Shown: positions 9,571-18,303 of the stretch, piece after piece
Layout: each line of letters starts with the position of its first letter
Numbering within the stretch: position 1 is the first letter of the stretch
From: Burkholderia pyrrocinia
Lineage (GTDB): Bacteria; Pseudomonadota; Gammaproteobacteria; Burkholderiales; Burkholderiaceae
Length of the DNA: 64,000 nt
NCBI RefSeq assembly: GCF_018417535.1
Contig: NZ_CP070977.1
Coordinates: forward strand, 1,550,001 to 1,614,000
Reading direction: 5' to 3'
Notes under the pieces: model-generated
Seen by the model: the letters and a program-made list of their open reading frames with translations, nothing else
Told to the model about the DNA's origin: nothing
Database searches by the model: none
Position numbers and translations under genes: made by a program

Positions 9571-9585
9571 GAGAATGATTATTAT
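9571..9585 (-). promoter_or_regulatory. Fur box upstream of fecI
   Basis: GAGAATGATTATTAT matches the Fur consensus half GATAATGATTATCAT at 13 of 15 positions. It lies in an AT-rich patch just upstream of the iron-starvation sigma factor gene. Match and position are seen; repression by Fur-Fe(II) is known for such sites and inferred here. Confidence 0.75.
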
Positions 9586-10066
9586 ATACAAAATCAGACA
9601 GGCGGCCGGGGTTTTGGTGCGCGGCGGCCGCAGCCGGTCACGCAGGCGCGCCACAAGCAGGGTGTGCCGCGCATGCAGCGGCCATGGAGACAGGGATGAG
9701 CGGCGCAGCCGCGATGGCGTCGCCGGACGCGGGCGGCGCGCCGCTAACACATTCATTACAGCCCGGCCAATTCAATTCATTCAATAATTAATTGACGGAT
9801 CAATAACAATATCCGGGCTGCCGCCATTCCTCCGAAAATCGCCCGAAATTATAACGAGATATGTAAAACGCAATGGCGAAATCTCGAAATGACAATCAAT
9901 TGATACGCGATTTTCAATAATTCAAATCCCTCAATGGTGAATGCCGGAGGATGTATCTGTCTGCTTCAGGTCACAAAGGAGAATTTCATTTTTGGCGTTT
10001 TATTCCGACTCTGTAGTCTCCTGCCATTCCGGTTCACGAACACAAGCCAATGCGCAAGGAGATGAA
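9586..10066. other. Intergenic region between fecI and the porin gene
   Basis: About 480 bases without a convincing gene. The left half (to about 9740) is GC-rich with no recognised protein in any frame. The right half, from about 9760, is AT-rich and holds the porin promoter region. AAGGAG at 10056-10061 is the porin ribosome binding site. A divergent iron-regulated promoter sits at the left end. Confidence 0.6.
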
Positions 10067-11227
10067 ATGAAACGCACGACCCTCTCGCTGATTTCCATCG
10101 CGTCATTCGCGGCGATGCCCGCAGCGCATGCGCAGTCGAGCGTCACGCTGTATGGCGTGATCGACACGTCGATCACCTACGTGAACCATGCGCAGGGCAA
10201 GGACAACGCGTGGATGCTCGGCAACAGCAGCGCGGGCAACCTGGCCGGCAGCCGCTGGGGCGTGAAAGGCACCGAGGATCTCGGCGGCGGGCTGAAGGCG
10301 CTGTTCCAGCTCGAGAACGGCTTCGACCCGAGCAACGGCCGGCAGGGCCAGGGCGGCCGCCTGTTCGGCCGGCAGGCGTTCGTCGGCCTGACGAGCGACC
10401 GCTACGGCACGCTCACGTTCGGCCGCCAGTACGATCCGCTCGTCGACCTCGTGCAGGGCATCACCGCCGACAACTACCTCGGCAGCGTGTTCGCGACGCC
10501 GGGCGACGTCGACAACTACGACAACAGCTTCCGCGTCGACAATGCGGTGAAGTACACGTCGGCGGTCTATTCGGGCCTGCAGTTCGCGGCGATGTATTCG
10601 TTCGGCGGCATTGCCGGCAGCACGGGCTCCGCGCAGTCGTATTCGGCCGCCGTGTCGTACAACAACGGGCCGTTCAGCGTCGCGGGCGGGTACTTCCACG
10701 CGACCAACAGCCCCGCGTCGAACGGCCTGCGCAGCGGCTGGACCAGCTCGTCGGACGGCACGTTCGACGGCCCGATCAACAACGGTTATGCGAGCGCGCA
10801 CTCGATCGGCATCGCGCGCATCGCCGGCCAGTACGCCGCCGGCCCGTTCACGTTCGGCCTCGGCTACAGCAACGCGCAGTATCGCCGCGACGCAAGCTCG
10901 GTGTTCGGCTCGAACGAGCACTACAACACGGGGCAAGGTTTCGTGAACTACCAGGCGACGAACGCGCTGCTCGTCGGCGTCGGCTACAGCTACACGCGCT
11001 CGGGCGGCGACACGTCGGCCACCTATCACCAGGTATCGGCCGGCGCGGACTACAGCCTGTCGAAGCGCACCGACGTCTATCTGACCGCCGCGTACCAGCA
11101 CGCGAGCGGCCGGACCGGCGACGGCCAGGGCGGCTCGATGGCCGCGCAGGCGTCGATCGGCTCGTACGGCTATGCGGGCACGAGCTCGCAGACGATGGTC
11201 AACCTCGGCCTGCGCCACCGCTTCTGA
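10067..11227 (+). CDS. Gram-negative trimeric porin (Burkholderia OmpC-like type)
   Basis: A 386-residue general diffusion porin. It begins with a clear signal peptide (MKRTTLSLISIASFAAMPAAHA, cut before QSSVTLYG) and continues with SSVTLYGVIDTSITYVN, the hallmark start of beta-proteobacterial porins. GSRWGVKGTEDLGGGLKALF and QAFVGLTSDRYGTLTFGRQ are family motifs, and the chain ends in the outer-membrane sorting residue Phe (GLRHRF). I chose the ATG at 10067 because AAGGAG is five bases before it and it starts the signal peptide; a longer in-frame reading back to 9941 has neither. It stands alone. Confidence 0.95.
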   Translation: MKRTTLSLISIASFAAMPAAHAQSSVTLYGVIDTSITYVNHAQGKDNAWMLGNSSAGNLAGSRWGVKGTEDLGGGLKALFQLENGFDPSNGRQGQGGRLFGRQAFVGLTSDRYGTLTFGRQYDPLVDLVQGITADNYLGSVFATPGDVDNYDNSFRVDNAVKYTSAVYSGLQFAAMYSFGGIAGSTGSAQSYSAAVSYNNGPFSVAGGYFHATNSPASNGLRSGWTSSSDGTFDGPINNGYASAHSIGIARIAGQYAAGPFTFGLGYSNAQYRRDASSVFGSNEHYNTGQGFVNYQATNALLVGVGYSYTRSGGDTSATYHQVSAGADYSLSKRTDVYLTAAYQHASGRTGDGQGGSMAAQASIGSYGYAGTSSQTMVNLGLRHRF

Positions 11228-11639
11228 TGCGAAACGGCCGGCTGCGCGTCGCGCGGCCGGTTAAAAACCGCGCTCACCGGCACGGCGGCTTCGGTCGTCG
11301 TCGTTTTTTGATCGTCTCTTTATCGCCCTTTCCTGCCCGAATACCGACTGCCGGGCAATTTCCTTCCTGTTTGATCCAGCGCCGTTTTTCCTGCATGGCT
11401 GACGCGATGCGTCAGTATTCCAAGCATCGCCACTGCACCGGCATGCGCGTAAAAGGCGGCCATTTTTACCGGTCAAGCTTCGTCGCGACCGCTGATCCGA
11501 CGCGATAAAAATGCGCGACGAGCGCATGGGCAATTGCAAAGGAAAGTTTGACGCGAGCCATTTGTCTGCTCGCTATGGCACACTTCGCGTCTCTCGTGAT
11601 TTCCTTGCACCGGGCGGCCGGATTCCGCCCCATCCTGCC
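11228..11639. other. Intergenic region after the porin gene
   Basis: About 410 bases. Just after the porin stop there is an imperfect GGCCG/CGGCC hairpin at about 11238-11262, without a following T-run, so termination is uncertain. A TTTTTT run lies near 11305. No conserved protein was recognised in any frame. The last 100 bases contain the promoter region of the transglycosylase gene. Confidence 0.5.
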
Positions 11640-12866
11640 ATGCCGTGTCAGACAACCCGTTCGATCAGCCGCGAAACGCTGAAGATCGCCTCGACGATTG
11701 CGATGTCGTGCGCGCTGCACGGCGTCGCACATGCCGATTGCCTCGACGACGCGGCCGCGTTCCAGCACGTGAGCGTCAGCCTGATGCGCGGCATCGCGCA
11801 GGTCGAATCGGGGATGAATCCGAACGCCGTCAACACCAATACGAACGGCACGGTCGACATCGGCCTGATGCAGATCAACAGCACGTGGCTGCCGACACTC
11901 ACGCGCGAAGGCATCACGCAGCAGAGCCTGTTCGATCCGTGCACGAACGCGTATGTCGGCGCGTGGATCCTGTCGCAGAACATCCGCCAGCTCGGCCCCA
12001 ACTGGAACGCGATCGGCGCGTACAACTCCGCGTCGCCCGACAAGCGCCTCGCGTATGCGCGCAAGGTCTATGATGCAATCCGGACCATGCCGGATTCGCC
12101 GGATACTCCCATGCCCATCCTTCCCCCCTCCTTTACGCCGCCGCAACAGCAACAGGCGTACAACCCGTTCGCGAGCCTGAGCGTCGCGGCGCCTCAGGTC
12201 ACTCGCCCGCGCACGGTATCGCCCGCCCCGCCTCCGCCGCCACAGGGCGGCCCTGCCGGCCCGGCCGGCACGTACAACTTCGGATGGACGGTCACGGGCG
12301 CGGACCAGGCGAAGCCGACCCAGGTCTTCGACGACGGTGCGCGGATCTACGTGCAGTTCAGCGACATGAAGCACGTGCCGGCGATCTTCACCGAAACGTC
12401 GTCGGGCCGCGTGCTGATGTCGTGGGAGCTGCAGTTTCCGTATGCCGTTTTGACGCGTCCCGCGCAAACGTTAATCTTCCAGCTCGGGCCGTTCGAGGCG
12501 CGCGCGCAGCGTGGCGCGGCCGGCGGCGCGGGCATGACCGCGCAGACGGGCACGGCAACGCAGCGGCCGGGGGCGGCGACGGCTGCGGCCACCGCGTCGA
12601 ATTCGAGGAAGTCCGCCGATGCGGCAGCGACCACGGCGGCCAATCCGGCGACGAAACGCACGGCGTCGGCCGATGCGCTCTGGTATCTGAACACGCCGTC
12701 GACGTCGGGATCGGCGTCCGCATCGCCATCGACATCGAATATTCCCGCCACGCTGCCGACGGCCGTGACATCGAACACGCCGCCGGCCGTGCCGGCTCAG
12801 GCACCGGCTGCCGCCGCTCAACCTTCGCGCGTCAGCACGGATGCGCTGTGGTACATCTCGAAGTAA
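11640..12866 (+). CDS. Fusion of VirB1-like lytic transglycosylase and TrbG/VirB9-like domain
   Basis: A 408-residue exported protein. A signal peptide (cut near ALHGVAHA, residue 32) is followed by an SLT lytic transglycosylase domain at residues 34-147, with catalytic Glu56 in AQVESGMNPNAVN and the family motifs GLMQIN and GAYNS. After a Pro/Gln-rich linker (160-210), residues 211-290 (YNFGWTVTG, VFDDGARIYVQF, HVPAIFTE, LIFQLGPF) look like the C-terminal half of TrbG/VirB9/CagX secretion proteins. The tail is Ala/Ser/Thr-rich and contains DALWY twice, the second copy at the very C-terminus. No other type IV secretion gene is nearby. The ATG at 11640 was chosen because it starts the signal peptide; a further in-frame ATG lies at 11511. 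Confidence 0.75.
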   Translation: MPCQTTRSISRETLKIASTIAMSCALHGVAHADCLDDAAAFQHVSVSLMRGIAQVESGMNPNAVNTNTNGTVDIGLMQINSTWLPTLTREGITQQSLFDPCTNAYVGAWILSQNIRQLGPNWNAIGAYNSASPDKRLAYARKVYDAIRTMPDSPDTPMPILPPSFTPPQQQQAYNPFASLSVAAPQVTRPRTVSPAPPPPPQGGPAGPAGTYNFGWTVTGADQAKPTQVFDDGARIYVQFSDMKHVPAIFTETSSGRVLMSWELQFPYAVLTRPAQTLIFQLGPFEARAQRGAAGGAGMTAQTGTATQRPGAATAAATASNSRKSADAAATTAANPATKRTASADALWYLNTPSTSGSASASPSTSNIPATLPTAVTSNTPPAVPAQAPAAAAQPSRVSTDALWYISK

Positions 12867-12897
12867 CGCGCGCCCGATCGCACGCCAGTCGCGGCAA

Positions 12898-13371
12898 TCA
12901 TTTCTCGCGGGTCGGCAGCCGTTCGGGCGCGTTCATGTCGTCCACCCATTGCAGTTCGGCCGTGCCGTTCTTCCTGAAATACACGTGCAGATAACGCGAC
13001 GTCGACGATTCCGGCTGCGGAATCGTCACGTCGATCGTCTTGTGCCCGGCCGGGATGCCACGCTGGATCTCGGCCAGCGGTTGCGCGAACACCCATGACA
13101 GATTCACCGCCTGCCCCGGCGTGACCTTGCAGCCGCATGCGAACCCGCCGCCGAACGCCTCGCCCGCCTCCCGCGCCGAAGGATTGCCGAAGCATCCCGA
13201 CCGGTGCGCGTCGTCGAGCCGGAACTCGTGGAGCTTGCGGTCGTACTCGTTGTATCCGGTGACGCACACGGCACGCGGTTGCGCCGCTGCTTCGCCATCA
13301 TGCCGCCCGCATCCGGCAAGCACGCCCAGTATCGCCAGTGCCAAAGCACGCGCTCCTGCCCCGAACGTCAT
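12898..13371 (-). CDS. DUF3304-like lipoprotein
   Basis: A 157-residue protein with a lipoprotein signal (MTFGAGARALALAILGVLAG then Cys21, lipobox LAGC). The body has VTGYNEYDRKLHEFRLDD, a Gly-rich CGCK patch near residues 74-82, and PGQAVNLSWVF, a pattern seen in DUF3304 proteins of Burkholderia. Function is unknown; these proteins are often found near secretion or phospholipase genes. It converges with the transglycosylase gene and lies 92 bases downstream of another small lipoprotein gene on the same strand. The family call is moderate. Confidence 0.65.
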   Translation of the reverse strand: MTFGAGARALALAILGVLAGCGRHDGEAAAQPRAVCVTGYNEYDRKLHEFRLDDAHRSGCFGNPSAREAGEAFGGGFACGCKVTPGQAVNLSWVFAQPLAEIQRGIPAGHKTIDVTIPQPESSTSRYLHVYFRKNGTAELQWVDDMNAPERLPTREK

Positions 13372-13463
13372 CGATACCCTCGCCGGCGCGGCAACCCCGA
13401 GCGCCGTCCGCACGTCGACGACATCCGCTTGCGCATTCGCGCGCGTGGCACCGGCGCAACCCG

Positions 13464-13793
13464 TCACCCGCGCCGCACCCAGATCACCTTCCCGTCGCGA
13501 ATACCGAGATTGCGGCGCTCCTGCCGATAATCCATCGTGCCCGGCAACGACTTGCCGTCGCGCTCGAGCACACGCCACAGGCAGCCGTCGAGCTGCGCGG
13601 CCGCATCGGCCTCGGTCTTGCCGACCAGCGCATCGTCCTGCGCAGCGTCCGCCTTGCATGCCTGCGACGCGCCCGCCTGCCCGCCATTCGCCGGCGTGCT
13701 GCCCGCGCTGGTGATTTTCGTGTTCATGTCCGCACATCCCGAAAACGTTGCGCTCGCAACCAGCGCCATCATCATCGCGATCGTCTTCTTCAT
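13464..13793 (-). CDS. I78-family peptidase inhibitor-like lipoprotein
   Basis: A 109-residue lipoprotein (MKKTIAMMMALVASATFSGC, lipobox FSGC with Cys20). The C-terminal half reads DDALVGKTEADAAAQL, then PGTMDYRQERRNLGIRDGK and a terminal WVRRG, which matches the I78 (potato inhibitor I-like) pattern of VGK followed by TMDYR..R.N. Such proteins are thought to protect the envelope from serine proteases. The ATG at 13793 starts the signal peptide. The start region beyond it has no support. Family moderate, target protease unknown. Confidence 0.7.
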   Translation of the reverse strand: MKKTIAMMMALVASATFSGCADMNTKITSAGSTPANGGQAGASQACKADAAQDDALVGKTEADAAAQLDGCLWRVLERDGKSLPGTMDYRQERRNLGIRDGKVIWVRRG

Positions 13794-14116
13794 CGATTTC
13801 TCCCTTTCGCGCCGGCGGCGCAGATGCGGCGTTCCTCGCCGACCGGGCGCTGCATGCATGACGCGGTTCCGCGCGTCGCCAGCCGTTTCCCGACGGATGC
13901 CGGCCGGCGGATCGCGGCCTCGCGCGCCCCGGCCGCGCCGATTCGGCGTACCGGAGTCGCGGGCCCGGCCCAACGCCGAAGCCGCCTGCATGTTACCGCA
14001 CGCGGTCAGCGGCTACGGCGCGGCGCCGACGCATCGCATCATTGCGCGTGAATCGATCGCATCGGCCGATGCATGCCAGTGCAGCGCGGCATTCCAGATC
14101 GCCGTCGACGACCCGC
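13794..14116. other. Gap between the I78-like lipoprotein and mipA-like genes
   Basis: About 320 GC-rich bases. I see no conserved protein, RNA or clear terminator here. Open frames in this stretch are arginine/alanine-rich shadows. Confidence 0.5.
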
Positions 14117-14896
14117 TCAGAACTTGTAGGTCACGCCCGCAATGCCGTAGTAGTTGCTGCGCGACTGGACGATCGGGCTGTCGCCGTAGCGGCCGAGCAG
14201 CCGCGTCACGCCGCCGGTCGCGAGCACCGACCAGTGCTGCGACAGGTTCCAGTTCCACGCGAGCGCCATCGATGCACTGTCGATCCCGCCGCTCGTCGAA
14301 TACGGCCGGAACCGGCTCGTCATCGACTGTGCGTCGGTCACGCCGTAGAACGTCTGCGTATAGCGTCCCGAGCCCGCATGCACGGTGCCCGTCACGACGA
14401 TCTCGTGCTGCGCGGTCTTGAACACGGGCACCGCGAGATCCATGTGCCCCGACACGCCGCGCGACGTGTGCGTCACGGGTGTGTCGATCGTGACGCTCAG
14501 TTCGGCCGCATTGAAGAGCGTCACGCCCGCACGCACGCCGACCAGCACCGAGCCCGGAATCCGGCCCATGCCCTTCAGGTAGTCGGAGCCGGGCAGGTCG
14601 AAGCGGTTCTCGTCCGCGCGGCCCGCATCGTAGCTCACGGCCGCCGACACGAACACGCCGTGCGGCAGGTCCAGCCGGTAGCCCGCGCCCTGCGTGCCGT
14701 CGATGAAGAAGCCGTTGCCGAACGTGGCGGAAAACGACGGCGCGACGACGCCGCGATACTGGTTGCTGCCCTGGTAGCGCGGCGCGAAACCGCCGCCGAG
14801 CGAGATTGAATACTGGTTTTCCGCGTGGGCGGCGGCGGCGAGGGTCAGGCCGGCGAGCGGCATGCAATAGCGGTAGCGGCGGAGTATTGGGCGCAC
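14117..14896 (-). CDS. MipA/OmpV-family outer-membrane protein
   Basis: A 259-residue outer-membrane beta-barrel of the MipA/OmpV family. The GTG at 14896 gives a good signal peptide (RPILRRYRYCMPLAGLTLAAAAHA); the ATG at 14863 would remove its positive start, so GTG is preferred although no strong ribosome binding site is visible. The body shows FAPRYQGSNQYRGVVAPSFS, VSAAVSYDAGRADENRFDLP and a C-terminal Phe (YYGIAGVTYKF), all typical. It is divergent from a two-component system, a common pairing in which the regulator controls the porin-like protein. Its physiological substrate is unknown. Confidence 0.88.
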   Translation of the reverse strand: MRPILRRYRYCMPLAGLTLAAAAHAENQYSISLGGGFAPRYQGSNQYRGVVAPSFSATFGNGFFIDGTQGAGYRLDLPHGVFVSAAVSYDAGRADENRFDLPGSDYLKGMGRIPGSVLVGVRAGVTLFNAAELSVTIDTPVTHTSRGVSGHMDLAVPVFKTAQHEIVVTGTVHAGSGRYTQTFYGVTDAQSMTSRFRPYSTSGGIDSASMALAWNWNLSQHWSVLATGGVTRLLGRYGDSPIVQSRSNYYGIAGVTYKF

Positions 14897-14950
14897 AATA
14901 TTGAGATAAGAGTGACGGAGCCCGCAGTCTAGGTGCCGCCCTGCGCCGAG

Positions 14951-15007
14951 ACTGTCCTGAATCTGCGCAGAATCTGTGCTCAATTGTGTTCGATTGTTCG
15001 AGATTGT
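14951..15007. promoter_or_regulatory. Six phased repeats, probable OmpR-family binding array
   Basis: Five-base elements ACTGT, ATCTG, ATCTG, ATTGT, ATTGT and ATTGT begin at 14951, 14961, 14972, 14983, 14993 and 15003. The spacing of 10-11 bases puts all of them on one face of the helix. They lie between the divergent MipA-like gene and the response regulator gene, so the adjacent regulator is the obvious candidate ligand. The repeats are seen; the binding protein is inferred. Confidence 0.6.
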
Positions 15008-15109
15008 CGTACCGCTGCCCCGGCCGCGGGTACGGCGGATAGAATTCGCGTGCCGCGCCGCATACCGGCCTGCCGGGGTGTGAGATGGCGCGTGCCTCCT
15101 GAGGAGACC

Positions 15110-15835
15110 ATGAACGACGATCCGCTCAAATACCGTGTGCTGCTGATCGAGGACGACGACCGCCTCGCGCAGCTCGTCCGCGAATACCTCGACGGCTACG
15201 AATTCGCGGTGACGGTCGTGCGGCGCGGCGACCTCGCGGTCGCGGCGGTGCGCGAGCACCAGCCGGCCCTCGTGATACTCGACCTGATGCTGCCGAACCT
15301 CGACGGCATGGAAGTCTGCCGGCGCATCCGTGCGTTCACCAACATCCCCGTGCTGATCCTGACCGCGCGCGCGGACGTCTACGACCAGGTCGCCGGACTC
15401 GAGACGGGTGCCGACGACTACGTGACGAAGCCGATCGAGCCGCGCGTGCTCGTCGCGCGCGCCCGCGCACTGCTGCGCCGCGCGCAGCCGGCCGTCGCGG
15501 AAGCGCCGGTTGCAGCGCCCGAAGCGCTGGTGTTCGGCGAACTGTCGATCTCGCCGCCGAACCGCACCGTCACGTGGCGCGGCGAGCCGGTCGACCTGAA
15601 GACCGCCGAATTCAACCTCCTGCTGATCCTCGCGCGCGCGGCCGGCACCGTGCTGAGCCGCGACGACATCCTGAAGCAGTTGCGCGGGATCGAGTTCGAC
15701 GGGCTCGACCGCTCGGTCGATTCCGGCATCTCGAAGCTGCGCCGCCGCTTCGAGGATGCTTCATCGGAGCCGCACAAGATCAAGACGATCTGGGGCCGCG
15801 GCTACCTGTTCAGCCCTTCCGCGTGGGACGAATAA
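15110..15835 (+). CDS. OmpR-family response regulator (RstA-like)
   Basis: A 241-residue two-component regulator. The receiver (residues 8-120) has the acidic pair in LLIEDDD, the phospho-acceptor Asp58 (LVILDLMLPNLDG) and Lys107 (DDYVTKPIE). The winged-helix DNA-binding domain follows (about 145-240, with AEFNLLLILARAAGTVLSR and WGRGYLF). The ATG at 15110 has GAGGAG at 15101-15106. The kinase gene begins at the base after the stop codon. Sequence and layout resemble RstA/RstB systems beside MipA-type proteins. Confidence 0.92.
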   Translation: MNDDPLKYRVLLIEDDDRLAQLVREYLDGYEFAVTVVRRGDLAVAAVREHQPALVILDLMLPNLDGMEVCRRIRAFTNIPVLILTARADVYDQVAGLETGADDYVTKPIEPRVLVARARALLRRAQPAVAEAPVAAPEALVFGELSISPPNRTVTWRGEPVDLKTAEFNLLLILARAAGTVLSRDDILKQLRGIEFDGLDRSVDSGISKLRRRFEDASSEPHKIKTIWGRGYLFSPSAWDE

Positions 15836-17212
15836 ATGCTGCGTCCGTTGATCAGGCTGTACCTCGTCGTGATCCTGTTCGTCGCCGCGTCGATCATCTT
15901 CATCCAGTTGTCGTTCGACCGGATCTTCTACGAGCGCGGCGCACAAGCTCAGCGCGACTCGTTGACGACCTACTCGTTCGTGCTCAACGACTACCTCGAA
16001 CGCCATCCGGGCGGGCAGCGCCTGCTCGCGCTGCGCGAACTCGCGAAGCACGGCCACGAAGGGTTCGGTTTCCTGTCGATGGCCGACGCCCGCGCGCAAT
16101 TGAGCGGCGCGCCGCTGCGCGATCTCGACGCCGGCAGGATCGCGATCAGCTACAACGGCAAGGATTACTACATGCCGCTCGCGGACGGCTCGGTGCTGCA
16201 CGCGCGCCCCGTCGAGGCCTCCGATCTCGACATCAAGATCTATGCGTACCTGCTGCTCGCGCTCGCCACGCTGTTCGCGGTGGTGCTGTGGATTCACTAT
16301 CACTGGCGCGACCTGCGCAAGCTGCAGGACGCCGCGCGCGCATTCGGCGCCGGCACGCTTTCGACGCGCGTGAAGCTGTCGGGCAAGTCGAACATCGACG
16401 AGCTGTCGCAGCAGTTCAACGACATGGCCGAACGCATCGAAGCGTCGATCAAGCAGCAGCGCGAAATGATGCACGGCATCTCGCACGAACTGAAGACACC
16501 GCTCGCGCGGCTCGAATTCGGGCTCGCGCTGCTCGCCGAGCCCGACGAAACGGGACGGATGCGCGAACGCCGCGACGCGTTGCGGCGCGACGTGCGCGAA
16601 CTCGACGAACTCGTCACCGAGTTGCTGACGATCGGCCGGCTCGAACAGGGCGCGAGCCAGCTCGCGCCGATGGAGGTCGTCGTCGATGCGCTGGTCGACA
16701 GTGTCGCCGGCAACGTCGCGAACGATATCGCCGATCTCGGGATTGCACTCGACGTGTCGACGCTCGGCGCGCCCGCGACCCACATATGCGATCCGAAGCT
16801 CGTCGCCCGCGCACTGCTGAACCTGATCCGCAACGGCGCGCGCTACGCGTCGCGCAAGGTGCTGCTGGCCGCTGCCGGCGACGGATCCGGCGCGCTCGTG
16901 CTGAGCGTCGACGACGACGGCCCCGGCATTCCGGCCGCCGAGCGCGCGCGCGTGTTCGAACCGTTCCAGCGGCTCGACTCCAGCCGCGACCGGCAAACCG
17001 GCGGCTTCGGGCTCGGGCTCGCGATCGTGCGGCGCGTTGCCCTGGTGCACGGCGGCGATGTGCGGCTCGAGGATTCGCCGCTTGGCGGCGCACGCTTCGT
17101 GATCACCTTGCCCGCGCGAACGCTGCCGGACAGATTCTTCGACGTGACGGGAGACCTCGCCCACGCCGACGCGCTCGGCGACAGCACGAGCACGGCCACG
17201 CCACCGCGCTGA
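15836..17212 (+). CDS. Sensor histidine kinase (RstB-like)
   Basis: A 458-residue membrane kinase. Membrane segments lie at about residues 8-26 and 136-153, enclosing a periplasmic sensor region of about 110 residues. A HAMP domain (155-208) leads to the dimerisation/phosphoacceptor helix with His217 (GISHELKTPLARLEF), and the ATPase domain has DDDGPGIP and GGFGLGLAIV. The gene starts immediately after the response regulator stop codon (TAAATG), so translation is coupled. The stimulus is unknown. Confidence 0.93.
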   Translation: MLRPLIRLYLVVILFVAASIIFIQLSFDRIFYERGAQAQRDSLTTYSFVLNDYLERHPGGQRLLALRELAKHGHEGFGFLSMADARAQLSGAPLRDLDAGRIAISYNGKDYYMPLADGSVLHARPVEASDLDIKIYAYLLLALATLFAVVLWIHYHWRDLRKLQDAARAFGAGTLSTRVKLSGKSNIDELSQQFNDMAERIEASIKQQREMMHGISHELKTPLARLEFGLALLAEPDETGRMRERRDALRRDVRELDELVTELLTIGRLEQGASQLAPMEVVVDALVDSVAGNVANDIADLGIALDVSTLGAPATHICDPKLVARALLNLIRNGARYASRKVLLAAAGDGSGALVLSVDDDGPGIPAAERARVFEPFQRLDSSRDRQTGGFGLGLAIVRRVALVHGGDVRLEDSPLGGARFVITLPARTLPDRFFDVTGDLAHADALGDSTSTATPPR

Positions 17213-17262
17213 AGCGCTCGGGCGGAGCCCCACCCCGCCCTCGCCTGCGCGTACGCTGCCGC

Positions 17263-18303
17263 TCAGCGCCGGCGCAGCAGTGCGACGAAGAACAGGCTGC
17301 CGAACAGCGCGGTCACGATGCCGATCGGCAAATCCTCCGGCGCCGCGAGCGTGCGGGCCGCGACATCGGCCCACACGAGCAGGATCGCGCCCGTCAGCGC
17401 GGCGACCGGCAGCAGCTTGCCGTGCTCGGCGCCGACGACGCGACGGCACAGATGCGGCGTCACGAGCCCGACGAAGCCGATCGCGCCGCTCACCGCGACC
17501 ATCGCGCCCGTCGCGAACGATGCAACGACGAACACCTCGCGCCGCATCCGCGCGCTCGGCACGCCGAGCGCGGCCGCGGCGACATCGCCCGACATCAGCG
17601 CATTCAGTTCGCGCCGCCGCGCATACAGCGCGCCGCCGGCGAATACCGCGCACACGGCCGGCACCGGCAGCAGATCCCAGCGCGCGAGGCCGACGCCGCC
17701 GAGCATCCAGAACAGCACCGACGACGCGGCGCGTTGGTCGCCGAGATACAGCAGCAGGTTGCCGAACGCGGCCATCATGAACGATACCGATACGCCCGCG
17801 AGCAGCAGGCGATCCGATTCGAGCCGGCCGCGCCGGTAGGCGAGCGCGATGACGCATGCGGTCGCCGCGAGCGCGCCCGCGAACGCGGCGGCCGACAACG
17901 TGAACGGGCCGAACGCCGCGCCGGCCACCACCGTGACCGCGACGGCGCCGAGCATCGCTCCCGAGCTCACGCCGAGCAGGTGCGGATCGGCGAGGCGGTT
18001 CGCGGTCGCCGCCTGCAGCGCGACGCCGACCGCCGCCAGCGTTGCGCCGACGATCGCGGCCAGCAGCGCGCGCGGCATCCGGATCAGCCAGACGATGCTG
18101 TCGTCGCCCGCGCCCGCCGCGAGCGCGCCGGCAGCGCCGAACGCCGACGCGATATGCGTGGCGACGATCCGCACTGCATCAGGCATCGCGATCGGCGCCG
18201 GTCCGAACGCGGCCGACACGACGATCGACACGATCAGCAGCACGGCCAGGGCCGGCAGCACCACGCGCATGCCGGGCCGCGACGCATGCACGGCCGCGCT
18301 CAT
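17263..18303 (-). CDS. FecCD/BtuC-family ABC importer permease
   Basis: A 346-residue permease for iron-chelate or cobalamin import. About ten membrane segments are present, and the family motifs RMPRALLAAIVGATLAAVG (near residue 75), LLGVSSGAMLGA and GAIGFVGLVTPHLCRR (near residue 270) are clear. The start codon overlaps the stop of the binding-protein gene (ATGA). It is the last gene of the receptor-ATPase-binding protein-permease operon. The substrate is unknown. Confidence 0.94.
   Translation of the reverse strand: MSAAVHASRPGMRVVLPALAVLLIVSIVVSAAFGPAPIAMPDAVRIVATHIASAFGAAGALAAGAGDDSIVWLIRMPRALLAAIVGATLAAVGVALQAATANRLADPHLLGVSSGAMLGAVAVTVVAGAAFGPFTLSAAAFAGALAATACVIALAYRRGRLESDRLLLAGVSVSFMMAAFGNLLLYLGDQRAASSVLFWMLGGVGLARWDLLPVPAVCAVFAGGALYARRRELNALMSGDVAAAALGVPSARMRREVFVVASFATGAMVAVSGAIGFVGLVTPHLCRRVVGAEHGKLLPVAALTGAILLVWADVAARTLAAPEDLPIGIVTALFGSLFFVALLRRR

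Noticed and set aside
10067..11227. A 42-residue N-terminal extension of the porin back to 9941
   Set aside because: The extension lies before the ribosome binding site and would bury the signal peptide.
17220..17240. GGGCGG/CCGCCC hairpin between the converging kinase and permease genes as a bidirectional terminator
   Set aside because: The stem is short and neither side has a T-run; too weak to report as a terminator.
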